A stretch of DNA of 64,000 nucleotides from Narthecium ossifragum (GCA_963920575.1 OY986966.1:5751218-5815217); one strand, 5' to 3'; shown: positions 34,600-53,853, counted from the stretch's first letter. Notes: a model not told the origin generated them from the letters alone. A program made the numbers and translations.

Positions 34600-35735
34600 A
34601 TATAATAAAGTATTGTGTACATGGTGCATGCCACGTGATCGGTAGTGAGGTACCGACTAATTGATCTATTTCATCGGTAATGAAGTACCGATGGATTAGA
34701 TCAACTAATCAGTACCTCAGTACCGATCCGATCATTGATACATTCAATTGATAGAGAGGCACCGATGAATTAAAATGTTACGCCGTGCCTTCTCGTAGGC
34801 ACGTGTACCTGGTCTCTTCCCTGGTCTCAGTTCTTCCTTAGCCAAATCTATGGCTAGGTCGAGAGATACCTTTAGGGTTTTAGGAGAAGGACCCTAGGTA
34901 TTCGACGAGGAAGATGAAGACTGGAGGTAGGAGACGGTAGAGAAGAGGTTACCTTGGCAGATCCTCTTGTGGTTGGCTGGTTACTCCTGGAGATCCAAGC
35001 CAAGGAAGGTGGAAGAAGGGGGGCGGCGGCCAAGGAGGACGCCGGGATTGGAGCGGTGGCTGGTAGCGGTGGACGGCGGTGGTGATGGTGGTAGCCGGCG
35101 GGTGGAGAAGGCCAGCAAGAGAGAGAAACGTGGGAGGGGCTGGTGGTGGTGGAATATTAAATTAGAACTACTCCTAAGATATCCTACTTTAACTACTAAC
35201 TTTATTCTTCAATGCATAAAACCTAATACAAGCTATGGAGGTCCTTTTATAGAGGCCTCAAGAGAGTCCTACTTCAACTAGAGAACTATCTTGCTTTAAT
35301 CAGCAAGTAACCATACTTTCCTACTAAGACTCAATCATAACTCAAACTCCCTAACAAACTGGACTCAAAATAGGAACTAATAAAACAAAGCATAAACTGG
35401 ACTCAAACTAGGAAATCAACTAGGAAAGCAATTAAGAACTAACTAAGGTAGTAACCAGCTAAGGATTAGGATCCCTAAGGCCGGCTTTGGCTTGAGACCT
35501 GGTCCAAGGTCGGGTCCTACCAAGGGGTGGGGCCTGACCTGCGTGGGTCCCAACTGGATCTAGCCCATGTGTGGGCCTTGCCCCATAATTGGGCGTGGGT
35601 TGGTCTAGCCCAGGTGGAGCTGGACTTCCAACCGTATCATAAAACAATCAGTCGGTACATCATTACCGATTGGATCGCGTGTGTAATGTACATGGTTTTG
35701 ACCATATACACAAATCAGTGCTCATATATATATAT
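34600..35735. repeat. Short repeat with CGGTA(A/G)TGA(A/G)GTACCGA motifs, host of a solo LTR
   Basis: Outside the solo LTR (34600-34775 and 35645-35735) several inverted motifs around GTACCGA occur. Sequence of the same kind, with the CACGTGA(C/T) and ACCGAT words, returns at 47930-48340. Exact ends and target duplication not resolved. Confidence 0.5.
34776..35639 (-). mobile_element. Solo LTR, 864 bp
   Basis: Plus-strand ends TGTTACGCC...CCGTATCA; TAAAA is duplicated at 34771-34775 and 35640-35644. In minus orientation a TATA box (CTATAAAAGGACC) and an AATAAA signal lie in the expected U3-R order. The GTAACCTCT after CTGCCAAG looks like a splice donor. No internal region is present. Confidence 0.88.
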
Positions 35736-37820
35736 TATCCTCCCTTCAATCTAATTATAGGTAGGGCTGGTCCAATGTCAACTGTTCCTTAGTGAAAACA
35801 TCAAATGGGGTCATTGTAAAATTTATACTAAATAAAATAAAGTAATTACTATGTTTATTTTTTAAAAATATTCTAAGTTGCTAAATTGTTAATGAAGTTT
35901 ATATTTCTTGCATTATACCATAAATTGCAACAACAATTTGCCAAGTTTCAAAGAAAGCAGCCGAGAAAGAATGTGAAGTTATAATGGGAAGATAGAGATG
36001 GGCATGCATGTATTGAGTATAAAAAATAGGTTCAAGACATAATAGAGATGGAGAGATTTAAACATATTTTAAAGATAAGTAAAACCTAAGAGATGGAGTA
36101 GAGAATTACTAGAAAAGTAAAAAGAAGACAAAATAGGCTAAATGATCATGTGGCTTTAAACATGTCATTAATCACCATCTACTTCTTGGTTTTTTTTAAA
36201 ACAGTGTATAACATATGCCCTAAATTAGCTATTACATTTTGGAACAATCAACATAAACCTAATGGGCCTCACCTTTTAATTTGGAGTCTGAGAGCTATTA
36301 AATATGCATTGAATTGCTTAACCTGGAGTTTTCCGGCGGAATCACTGTCATCACGACTTTAAAACGCGTTGTGTTATAGAAGGTGATTTAACATACATAT
36401 AAATATGTCTCCGATCCACACTCAGGCGTTGTGGGATTGCTTACTCGATCATCCGACTCAGTTAGACGCCTCCAAGACGAATACCACCATCAAGATGTCG
36501 AATCCACACAATCCATCCCCAATGGATTCTCGCAACCTATGTTTAACTTGGGTACATATGTCTGGTAGATTAAACATGTTATTAAGGTTATAATTAATAT
36601 TTGAATTCATTAAACAATTGCATTTAGAGCCCCTCTTCTAACCGGGGCCTAGGGGACTGCAACTGCTTAAGTTGTCTAGTGGTTGGGCTGGCCCTGAGTG
36701 TAGGTGAACAGGATCTTAGCATCAACGTGTAAATCAACGCGGAGGTCAGGGCGGTCGTCGTCGACGGCCCGGACGGAGAAGGTCGAGCGCGTGAGGCTGT
36801 GTTGACGCATGAGACATAGGTTTGACTAGACTAGGCACCATCATGTGGATTTCTCCTTCTTCTTTTTTTAAGTGGAAAAACTAGATTTATATGGAAACAT
36901 GATCAAACATACCGCCTCCATCCTCCAGAGTCTACCGTAACTGATCTCCGGAGATTCAACTATCATTGTGCAACACTATCGGCCATCTAAAGGGTCTAAC
37001 CTTTGAACTCATCCTATCAATAAAGAAATAAATACATAAAATAATTAATACTTGTTTCTACAAAGAGAAGCTCTAAACTGAAAATAGCAAGTTGCAGATT
37101 TTGTAAAGTTGTGCTCGAATCGATTGGCTCAAAATTAATCGATTGCCACCCTTTGGCCGACCAATCAGAAGTACGACCCATCAATTAGGATGTGGACATA
37201 ATAGTACACATAAAACCTTGCTAAACTAGGGTTCGTGCTTGATGAATTGAGTTAATTTTTTTTTCTATTTATGTCTCATTTTACTATGATGAATTGTGAA
37301 AATCCCGATTTTCTTCGATGAGTCTGGAGGATTGTTGAGAGAGTATAAGAACATGGTAATCCATAGAAATGAATAGTGGAGTTTTTATATGTCCGATAGC
37401 CATTGAAAGTCAAGTGGGCAGTATGGTCGACAAGTTCGGAACCCGCACTTGACCATTGGGTGGGCACGATGGCTTGTGCAACCGGAGCCTGCACCCGATT
37501 CTCCTCCGCTTCGTGCCGAGTTGAGTGGGCTGTTAGAATGTGGACTTGGACTTATGTTCATTTGGACTACGTCATTTAGAAGAAATCTTGGGCTTGGACA
37601 AATGTTTCTTGTACTTTGGGCACTACATACAGTAGTTTGTCAGAATAAACGTTCTAAATCCAATTATCTTTTCATTATTTTGGGTGCATGGTGAGTACTT
37701 GATAAAGCTTGAATCCTATGCTTGTGTTCTACTATGTTGCGTTCTTATGCTCGGTGTGTTGTGTTGTTATGATCGGTGTATTGTGTTTTTACACTCTGTG
37801 TGTTATAGTGTTTTTGGTTC
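35736..37820. other. Intergenic, no gene seen
   Basis: Mostly AT-rich. Short open frames near 36150 and 37450 lack conserved content. The sequence just before 37821 is the target of the next LTR element. Confidence 0.5.
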
Positions 37821-39179
37821 TGTTAGCAATAAATATAACCATTTGGGCGATCAATGGCAATTTCGTAAATATTGTCAATCGGCCAAAAGATATTTCGATG
37901 TTGACACAGTTAGAGTATTTTAGCCATAACTTTTACACCAAGTGTCCAAACTGGACGATTCTTGAACCATTGGAAAGAGGACGAGAAGATCTACAACTTT
38001 TATGTTGACGAGATCTTCAAATTCCATCGTTCAGTATGCCAAACTGGCAATTGAAGTGACCAGTGACAAAATGATAAATAATGGACGAATTTGTTAATGT
38101 CATCGACCAATTTTTCTATCGTCCAAAATGGACAATGAAGTCATCGTCCAAAATGGACGATAAAGTCCAAATCTCAAATCGTCCAGATTTCTATCGTCCA
38201 TATTTACTAATCAGCCATTAGTGTAGTCTAAGTATTTTGGCTATAACTTTCTCATCCGATATCCAAATTGGATGTTTCTGGTACCGTTGGAAAGATAATT
38301 TGAAGATCTACAACTTTGATGTTCAGAGTTTTGCCAGATTCAAAGGTTATCATCGGAAAAAATACAGCGAAAGACAGGAGGCGTTGTTTAGTGGCGGTTC
38401 CAGAACAGTTTTAAACCAGTTATGCAGTTCTGGTGGTTTTCACTTTCAAAGCAACAGTTGCAACAACTGCAGAGTGGTTTTCTGACAGTTTTCAAATCAG
38501 TTACCAGAAGTCCTATAAATAGCCAAAAGGAAGAAGAAAAAAGGGCCCCCGTCATCAAAGCAAAACTGCCTTTTATCTTCATATAGTTTTTTTATATTTA
38601 TTAGCAATATAGCCTTTTAAATTCGGCCCCGGCCATCAAAGCAAATCTGCTTTTTATCTTCATGTAGTCTTTTACATTTATTATCAATGTAGCCTTATTT
38701 AGCATAATGAAACATTTTCCTTCCTTTAAATTCCTGCATTTTCCTTCCTTTAAATTCCTGCAACGTCCTTCATTTCTAGGAGTAGTGCTACACTAATGTC
38801 TTCCATAAGAGTAGAATTATCATATTTTCCTAGGAGTAGCATATTTCTATCATTCATAGGAGTAGATTTATCAATCATAGGAGTAGTTATAAGTTAGTTT
38901 ATCACCATTATTCCCATTTTCCGCTGCCCATTTTTCATTTTCCATGAGTCTCCATTTTCCATTTTCCATCTCCATTTTCCATCTCTATTTCCTATTTTCC
39001 ATTTCCATCAACTCCACCATCAAACCAAAAAATATCTTCTTTGTACACTTCAACACATCTGATTCGATCATTCGAAGGAGTAGAACTAAAAACCACAATC
39101 TCTTGATTCTTCGAATGTGGAAATAGAATTTTGACCTTGATTACAGTCCCGGTCAACGGTCATAATTTATGTTCTAACA
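37821..39179 (+). repeat. 5' LTR of the non-autonomous element
   Basis: Holds a TATA box (CCTATAAATAGCC near 38511), repeated ATCGTCCA/TGGACGAT words between 38090 and 38200, AGGAGTAG repeats from 38780 to 38890, and CCATTTTCCATTTTCCAT runs near 38920-39010. Confidence 0.88.
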
Positions 39180-39184
39180 TTTTT

Positions 39185-39201
39185 TGGCACGCCCGGTGGG
39201 A
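39185..39201 (+). promoter_or_regulatory. Primer-binding site of the non-autonomous element
   Basis: TGGCACGCCCGGTGGGA follows the 5' LTR by five T residues; plants show this type of site after many gypsy LTRs. Which tRNA pairs with it I cannot say with certainty. Confidence 0.65.
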
Positions 39202-41029
39202 CACTGTGTTGAAGCTATACAAAGAAGAAGGGACAAAATCTACACGCCGAGCATTCATGGAGAACACCTATGGCTCCGACAATGGCGTCCCGATCAGCGT
39301 CTACACGTCGGAGACGGCCAGCCATCTTCTTCTTGGAGATCTATTGCCGCCGGCGACGTCGTCAGGGAGGACACCCCACCATCCGCACCCTCTGCGGAGC
39401 AGTTCCAGACGGTTCCAGCGGTTCAAGGTCGGGATCTCAAAGGGAGATCATGCGCGATGTAAAAAATGCAGCAGTTTCAAGCAGTTTAAGGTGGTTTGAG
39501 TGGTTCAAGGCAGAGATCCTCCACTTCGGAGCCTTGGAACCCATCTTTCCCACGTTTACGCCGCCACCCTCAACACCATCATCCTCTGCAATCTCAAACG
39601 TCGTCGTCACCAACTCCGGCGGTTTCATTTTCTACCTCCACGGCGTGAGAGGAATCCTCTGACAGCCTCGAGATCTCCTTCAACGGCGAACCCATTCAAC
39701 CCATCTTTCCTCCACGATGGCCGCAGGCAGAGCCATGACGCTGAAGGAGGCGGGATCCAAGACATTTGGTGAAGCATTGGATTCCAGGCAACAGTGGAGA
39801 CCACGACGCCCCAGCAGCGGCTTCCTTCAAATAAAAGTCCTCATCGTCGCTACCGTCCTCGGCCTCAAAGGTCTTCGTCGATGACGGCAATCCGTCGCTG
39901 ATTGGGGGGAAACAGAGCAATGCCGAGGTCATCTCCTCCGTTTCCGGCGTGATCTTCACTCGGCTGGCGATGGGACGACGGCAGCGGCGGAAGGGAAAAC
40001 CATGCCTAACTCCTCAGATCGCAGTTTCCTTCGAGCATCCCAGATCCTTCATCGCCGCGCCAACATCGGCCTCAAAACTTCTATCACTTGGGAAGATGGC
40101 AACCTATGGCCGTTGGGGGGAGAACAGAGCAACGTCGGAGTCATCACCTCCGTCTCCGACGCGATATGGAACAACGGCATCGGCGAAATATCGGACGGCA
40201 ACGACGGCAGCGGCAAACATCGAAAGGTTGATGGGTGAGCTGCTCCATCCTTCCCAGCGCCCGTCAACGCTCCAGATTGAATCCCCAGGCAGCGGCCTGC
40301 CTCAAGCAAGTCCAGATCTTTGCCGTTACTGTAATCTTCAACCTCAAAGCTCCCGTCGGTTGGGAAAACAGAGCAATCTATCGCCGTTTTGGGGGAAACA
40401 GGGCATCGTCGTTGCTATCATCCTCAACCTCAAGAATACCATCGTTGAGAAAAAACAGAGCAACGCCTCATCACCTCCGTCTCCGACGCGGTGCTTACTC
40501 GACTGGCCATGGGACGACCGGAGATCCGGTGGATCAGAGGCCGGTGTCCGCCTCCCTCACCCCTGGGTTCCATCTCCATCCTTGTCACCCTTGCACTTTC
40601 ACCACCCCGATCGTCGCCCATCGCGGAAGACGGAAAAGCAAAGCTTTCTTCATCGCCCGTCAACGACGATCCTTCATCGCCGTGGCAACCCATCGCCGTT
40701 GGGAAGAACAAATTTCTTCATCGCTCATCAACCATTCTTCATCGGCCACATTTTCCTTCATTAACTGTCGATGCTCATCGCTCGACGTCGAAGCTCATCG
40801 CCCAGCCTTTCTTCATCGACCATCGACGACCTTTGCCCAGCTTTGAGCATCGCTCATTGTTGCCCATTGCTCATCGCTCGTCGATGGCTATCGCTCAGAT
40901 TCCTCATCGCTCAAACTTTACTCATCGGCCAGCTTCACTTATCGATCAATGAAGACCATCGCCCAGCTTTATTCAAACGCCTAGCATTACTCATTGGTCG
41001 ATTAAGCCATTCTTCACTTCGACAAAAAA

Positions 41030-41150
41030 TTGGTCATCGACCAAAGCTGAGCAATTTAAAAATTGGTCATCGACCAAAGCTGAGCAATTTAAAAATTGGT
41101 CATCGGCCAAAGCTGAGCGATCAAGAATTGGTCATCGACCAAGGATTTAT
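41030..41150. repeat. 33-bp tandem repeat inside the non-autonomous element
   Basis: Units begin at 41030, 41063, 41096 and 41128. Each contains the dyad TTGGTC-atc-GACCAA followed by AAGCTGAGCAATTTAAAA. Confidence 0.85.
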
Positions 41151-41343
41151 AAAAGTGATCGACCAATAATAGCAAATGGTCAACAAAGATGATTGATTGA
41201 ATGGTCAATAAAATATGTTTATATGGACGACTCAATTGGTCGACAAAATCGTCCAAAATTGACCGACAAAATCGCCCAAATTGGTCAACAGAATAATGTC
41301 TTTACAAAAATAGGAATATTTTCATAAAGACCGGGGGGCAAAA

Positions 41344-42664
41344 TGTTAGCAATAAATATAGCCATTTGGGTGATCAATGACAATTTCGTAAATATTGCCA
41401 ATCGGTCAAAAGATACTTCGATGTTGACACAGTTAGAGTATTTTAGTCATAACTTTTACACCAAGTGTCCAAACTGGACGATTCTTGAACCATTGGAAAG
41501 AGAACGAGAAGATCTACAACTTTCATGTTGACAAGATCTTCAAATTCCATCGTTCAGTATGCCAAACTGGCAATTGAAGTGACCAGTGGCAAAATGATAA
41601 ATAATGGACTAATTTGTTAATGTCATCGACCAATTTTTCTATCGTCCAAAATGGACGATAAAGTCCAAATCTCAAATCGTCCAAATTTCTATCGTCCATA
41701 TTTACTAATCGGCCATTAGTGCAGTCTAAGTATTTTGGCCATAACTTTCTCATCCGATATCCAAATTAGACGTTTCTGGTACCGTTGGAAAGATAATTTG
41801 AAGATCTACAACTTTGATGTTCAAAGTTTTGCCAGATTCAAAGGTTATCATCGGAAAAAATACAGCGAAAGACAGGAGGCGTTGTTTAGTGGCGGTTCCA
41901 GAACAGTTTTAGACCAGTTATGCAGTTCTGGTGGTTTCCACTTTCAAAGTAACAGTTGCAGCAACTTCAGAGTGGTTTTCTGACAGTTTCCAAATCAGTT
42001 ACCATAAGTCCTATAAATAGCCAAGAGGAAGAAGAAAAAAGGGCCCCGCCATCAAAGCAAAACTGCGTTTTATCTTCATATAGTCTTTTTATATTTATTA
42101 GCAATGTAGCCTTTTAAATTCGGCCCCGGCCATCAAAGCAAATCTGCTTTTTATCTTCATGTAGTCTTTTACATTTATTATCAATGTAGCATTATTTAGC
42201 ATAATGAAGCATTTTCCTTCCTTTAAATTCCTGTATTTTCCTTCCTTTAAATTCCTGCAACGTCCTTCATTTCTAGGAGTAGCGCTACACTAATGTCTTC
42301 CATAAGAGTAGAATTATCATATTTTCTTAGGAGTAGTATATTTCTATCATTCATAGGAGTAGATTTATCAATCATAGGAGTAGTTATAAGTTAGTTTATC
42401 ACCATTATTCTCATTTTCCGCTGCCCATTTTCCATTTTCCATGACTCTCCATTTTCCATTTTCCATCTCTATTTCCTATTTTCCATTTCCATCAACTCCA
42501 CTATCAAATCAAAAAATATCTTCTTTGTACACTTCAACACCTCTGATTCGATCATTTGAAGGAGTAGAACTAAAAAATCATAATCTCCTGATTCTTCGAA
42601 TGTGAAAATAGAATTTTGACCTTGATTACAGTCCCGATCAACGGTCATAATTTCTGTTCTAACA
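41344..42664 (+). repeat. 3' LTR of the non-autonomous element
   Basis: Collinear with the 5' LTR; slightly shorter because it lacks one of the repeated ATCGTCCA words. The start TGTTAGC follows the polypurine tract directly. Confidence 0.88.
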
Positions 42665-42669
42665 GGTTA

Positions 42670-43865
42670 GTCACTCCCTGCGGTGGAGGACGTTGGTTTA
42701 CCATCGAATTAGCAGTCAATGTTTAGTTACAACTTTAGTTTCGTTTTGTACTAGTCATAGATATCGTAAAAGTCTACTTTCCAGCTGTTGGCTCAGAAAA
42801 GTTGTAAAACAAATGTACGAATGTGGCATTTTAAATGCAAAGTGATTGGTTCCGTCTCTAATTTATCATTATCATAAAATGTTATATTTCTTTTCGGTCT
42901 TAGGTGCTTTGATGTTTAAATATTGATGTCTTTTAAGGATTGAATGCCACACGGATTATCCAATACTTGGAAGTCCTAAGTGATTGTAAATCTAGATTTT
43001 GTGAAAACTCATAATTTCAGGTGCAAGTTGGGAATCAGGGTGTGACAGGGACTATCTTGGAACCCATGATTATATAATGCTTAGTATGCGTGGAGATAGC
43101 AGCCATGGATAATAACTCTTAAAGCTAAAATCAGTGGCTTAACTACTAAAAAAACAGGCAATTCCATTCGCGATTATTTTGTACTGGACAAATGTTTAGA
43201 CCGTGGCTAAAGACAACGAATCCTAGACCAAGAGAAAGAGAGTGATGCCAATCCACTTCTAAACGTTACCATAAGATACTCATCCAATAGATAAAAACTA
43301 AAACAAGAAAAAAAAATTAAAGAATAATTCAAACTAAGATCAACAATATAGTAGTAGGTAAAAAAAAAAAAATTAATTTCACAAACCACCCTCAATTTAA
43401 CGTAGGAAAAAAACACAGTTTAAGACAATGGTCGAAAAGTGCCCGTACCAATCACTTGAGAAAGATCCATTACCAATCATCTACATTATATAGAAACCAT
43501 CTAAGATATTATATAAAGAGGGTGGTGACTGGTGACTGGTGACTGGTGACTGGTGCGGGTGATGCCATTAACTTTAGGACCTACAAAAGATTAGTGGGGA
43601 CGCTTTATTAGAATAAATCCAAGAGTTAAATAAATCATAACTTATCCACACTCATTAATAAGAGAGAGGGAGAGCGAGAGAGCCTTCTAGAAAACAAATC
43701 TACTCGTTTTTATTACTCCAAACCCCTGTACTTGGCCGTTGAATCCATTGCCCTCATCACTGACCGTCCATCCTAGGCGACTAGCATCTCCGCCGTCCAT
43801 CTCTCCCCAACGACGACTTTTCCCGCGTGAAGGCCCCTCTCATTTGGGAGCAATTCGGCCCCGCC
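42670..43865. other. Upstream region of the MAP kinase gene
   Basis: No gene seen in 42670-43500. 43523-43557 holds a GTGACTG tandem repeat, and a CT/GA-rich leader region follows after 43660. Confidence 0.5.
43523..43557 (+). promoter_or_regulatory. Tandem TGAC (W-box core) cluster in the MAP kinase promoter
   Basis: The word GTGACTG is repeated at least four times in tandem, placing TGAC cores seven bases apart about 420 bases before the start codon. TGAC is the invariant core of WRKY-binding W boxes. The function is inferred, the repeat is plain in the sequence. Confidence 0.5.
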
Positions 43866-43866
43866 T

Positions 43867-43874
43867 TATATTTA
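43867..43874 (+). promoter_or_regulatory. TATA box of the MAP kinase gene
   Basis: TATATTTA lies about 100 bases before the ATG at 43974, a typical plant distance for a short leader. Confidence 0.6.
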
Positions 43875-43973
43875 AGTCCCATCACAACCCCCAAACTTAG
43901 AAGAGATCTATTGCAAGAAAGGACGGGAATTGGATTTGGTTCTCGATTTGATTTTCCAAGAAATCTTTGAGAG

Positions 43974-47286
<3,313 letters not shown>

Positions 47287-47925
47287 GCCGTTCATCCTCC
47301 ATGACCATAGCGTTTTCTGAACATGCTTTCAACATCTTAAAGATGAGAGGAAGCAATATCAGGGCGTGTGCTTTTTTCGGTTTGGTAGCTCCACACTTTG
47401 TTGGGGTTTTCTTTCTGTGCTTAGAAGCGTCCAAGAGGAGTGCTAGAATTTTAATCGAGTTGGCATTGCTTTTGTTATCTTCGTCATATTAATTGCCCTC
47501 ATTGTGCACAGAAGTTTGAGTGTTCACTTTCGTGACGTGTGATTTGTAAGTTCAATTTGTGAATATGTACTCTACTCAGACCTTGTTAATGGATTGGTAA
47601 TGCATGGTGCCATGAAGCAGTTTCATATGAGGTTCCTCATATTTATTGCCCTCAAAGTGCTTGGTACAGGTACAGGTACCCTTCGACTCCCCACAACCGA
47701 ACCCCACCCTATTTTAAAAGAATCAAGGAAAGAAGGGCCAATGCATTGGCTAGGTAGCCAAGGTAGATGGAGATTTCCTTCGAAGCTACTGCTTATGTAT
47801 TACTTTGTTTCTAATCTCTCCGTAAAGTCGAATACCACACTAGAAAAAACACCTGGTAGCTTAACACAGTTTCTATTGATCTGAGTTCAGACTGATGTAC
47901 AATTTATGTGTTGGTAGTTTACTGG
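47287..47925 (+). other. 3' region of the MAP kinase gene
   Basis: Should contain the 3' UTR; several AATAAA-poor AT-rich stretches, no other coding sequence. Confidence 0.5.
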
Positions 47926-47929
47926 CTGG

Positions 47930-48340
47930 CCCGTCCCTTACATGCCCCGTCCAATTTATGTACAGGGCCGCATGAAATATGCCTTACACTAGCCTTCAAT
48001 TGGTAGTGCGATATCAATTGATTGATCTATTCTATCTGCAGTATAAAGCCGATTGACTAGATCAATTGATTGATATCTCACTACCGATACCTATCAATTC
48101 AATCATTGGTACATTCAATCGGTAGGCATATACCGATAAATTGATCTAGTCTATCGATATTGTTTTATCGATGGACTAGATCAACCAATCGGTATCTCAC
48201 TATCGATTGAAGGCATATACAATACATATATCACGTGACCATGTACATAAATCACGATGGACTAGATTAACCAATCGATATCTCACTGTCGATTGAAAAC
48301 ATATGCAATACATATGTCACGTGACCATGTACTCATATAG
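47930..48340. repeat. Diverged inverted/tandem repeat with ATCGGTA and CACGTGACCATGTAC words
   Basis: A ~60-base unit ending CACGTGACCATGTAC occurs twice in tandem (about 48185-48246 and 48270-48331). Upstream, CTAGATCAATTGATTGATATC-like words repeat in both orientations. Related to the repeat at 34600-35735. Probably a decayed MITE; ends not resolved. Confidence 0.5.
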
Positions 48341-49600
48341 TAAAGCTTATCTAGTAAAGCTGTCGGCCAATCTATCGCCCAGAACATGCATGCGAACTAC
48401 CATGTCTCGTGGAATTTCACGTCAGTACAAACTAAGCCCAACGGGGGTAAGAAACGAGGTTAAAGAGGTCCCCATTTTTAATGGGGTTAAACTTTGGGGG
48501 TTAAGAGGGGTTAAATCTGAAAATGGGGTTAAACTTTTCTCTCATTTACACCCATCAAATATATTATAATATTATTTTGATGATGTCAATATATAAAAAA
48601 TGATAAAATAATATATTTTTTACATGATGTGGACCAATCATGGTATAACACGTGGCGGGGGACCCACATATATTAATATTTTATTATAATAATATGTTAT
48701 TGATATTATTTAATGCACTACGCATAGGAAATTTTTTTTACACTCTTAGACTTTTTTATATGCTACTAAAAATACATGCAAATATTTTTATGATGGTATA
48801 AAAATGTTTATGTGCGTAGTAATATTTTTTGTGCGTGTTTGTTTTTCTAGGTGCAAATATTTTTGTGAGCCCATAAATATTTTTGTATGCGTTTTTACGA
48901 GCGTATAAAAACTTTTGCGCACGCATAATTTTTTTTTAATATACGTACTGTATTAAATAATATTATTCATATGTTATTATAATATAATATTAATATAAGT
49001 GGGTCCACATGCCACATGTCATATCATGATTGGTCTAGATCATGCAAAAAATATTTTATTTTATATTATTTTAATAAAATAATAATAAATTATTATTATT
49101 ATATTAATATAAGTGGGTTTGCATGGGATGCATTGATGTGTACAAACATTACTTTATATTATTTTAATAATAAATATTAAAAAATTATTATTATATTAAT
49201 ATAAGTGGATCCGCATGGGATGCATTGATGCAATATTATATATTTTATACACTTTACGTACAAATATTTTAATTAACTTAATAATTAATTTAAATATTAT
49301 AATATTAACCCACTAAATTACCTATTATTATAATATTATTTATTCTATACACTTTATAATTTTTATCATTATCCCAAACTTAACCCAGTAACTCATCCAT
49401 GTTTCTAAATCAAACGCTAAAAATAATTAAATTTACCCTCATTTTTTATCCTCACTTTTTTTACCCTTGTCTCTTTTCCTCTTAATCACGAAAGGCTAAT
49501 CACGAAAGGATAAAAGACGAAAGTCCACTGATCATAGGACATCAAAGATTGAATGCAAAGTATTCACGCCTGAAAACAGGAATGCATCCAACACCCTTCT
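48341..49600. other. AT-rich intergenic repeat region
   Basis: GGGGTTAAA occurs several times at 48480-48540. Between 48960 and 49240 a block with TATTAATATAAGTGG and CATGGGATGCATTGATG is present in about three diverged copies. No coding sequence. Confidence 0.5.
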
Positions 49601-50094
49601 ATCCGTAAGTACATTCAAAGTGGAATGCTGGACAGCATTAACATAAACCAGTATCCCCCAATTCTAACTGGCTTGCAACGTCTTCAATCTTACCTTCGAA
49701 GGTTGGTTTATGGGGACAATATTCATGCTGCATATCATATCATTCATCCCACTGCCCATCAGAGAATAAAGAAAAGCGAGAATAAAGATACGCAAGGGAA
49801 AGCACCAGGAGCAGAGACGTCGTTAAACATACAGCATCGGAAAGGCAAAGAGCCCAACAGAATGACAAACCAAAGCCTAATATGGAAGCAATTATGTTTC
49901 TGGAATGTAAGAAAAAGTCTGAATCTGGGCAGATCGAACATAGACCAGCAAAAGATACAAGTTCTACAGAAAATAACATGGACAAGTTCTATGGAGGACC
50001 GCATGGGTCTTGGTACAAAGCTACTTCCACTGACATTTTGCTCGAACTTGAAACAACACAGAAGCTTTGACTGCTAAATCTGCTCATCAAGCTT
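49601..50094 (-). other. 3' UTR side of the ascorbate peroxidase gene
   Basis: Follows the stop of the minus-strand gene. A 150-codon open frame on the plus strand here is antisense to this region and shows no family features. Confidence 0.5.
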
Positions 50095-53461
<3,367 letters not shown>

Positions 53462-53487
53462 GCTGCCGCCGGATCCTCGATTGATCG

Positions 53488-53646
53488 CCTGCAACAGCCG
53501 GCAAATCGCCGTTAGATCGATGAATCGATCGATAAAAACACTAGGAAATGAGAAGCTCGGTCGCTCACTCACTGTGAGCCTGTGATGGAGGAGGAGACTT
53601 GGGATCGACACGAGCTGTCCACGCACCTCATCGAGCCCATTTATAG
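53488..53646 (-). promoter_or_regulatory. Ascorbate peroxidase promoter, 5' UTR exon and 84-nt leader intron
   Basis: On the minus strand CCTATAAATGGG (53636-53646) is the TATA box. A donor CACA|GTGAGT at 53573/53572 and an acceptor TTGCAG at 53489 bound an 84-nt leader intron; the second leader part (53488-53462) joins the ATG exon. Confidence 0.65.
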
Positions 53647-53853
53647 GGGGCTGGTCGGAGAAGCTTCTAGTAGCTCGGATCCACCGTCCGATCTAAAATG
53701 ATCTGCGGCTGTAATTTCAGCGTGAATGGACGGCTGGGATTAGAGATGAACGGCTGGATGGTGTCATCGCTCCTTTTGGGTAGGTAGGAAGAAATTTAAA
53801 TGCTCGCAGTGATGTAATTAAAGCGAAATTAGTGCGATAGTCGAGAAATTAAG

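Larger units (their letters stand above)
37821..42664 (+). mobile_element. Non-autonomous LTR retrotransposon without pol (LARD-like)
   Basis: Direct LTRs of 1359 bp (37821-39179) and 1321 bp (41344-42664) start TGTTAGCAATAAATATA and end GTTCTAACA. Outside lie GGTTC (37816-37820) and GGTTA (42665-42669), a target duplication with one mismatch. The 5' LTR is followed by TGGCACGCCCGGTGGGA, and CCGGGGGGCAAAA precedes the 3' LTR as polypurine tract. The 2.16-kb inside has no Gag, protease, RT or integrase motif. Such elements need enzymes from an autonomous partner. The high LTR identity suggests recent activity. Confidence 0.88.

Noticed and set aside
41030..41150. CRISPR-like array
   Set aside because: Regular direct repeats, but the units are contiguous with no unique spacers, inside a plant retroelement.
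39131..41169. Many overlapping frames of 80-270 codons
   Set aside because: Interior of the non-autonomous LTR element. Repeated TCATCG words keep several frames open at once; no Gag, RT or other motif.
49625..50077. A 150-codon plus-strand frame
   Set aside because: Antisense to the 3' UTR of ascorbate peroxidase, with no hydrophobic core pattern or recognisable motif.
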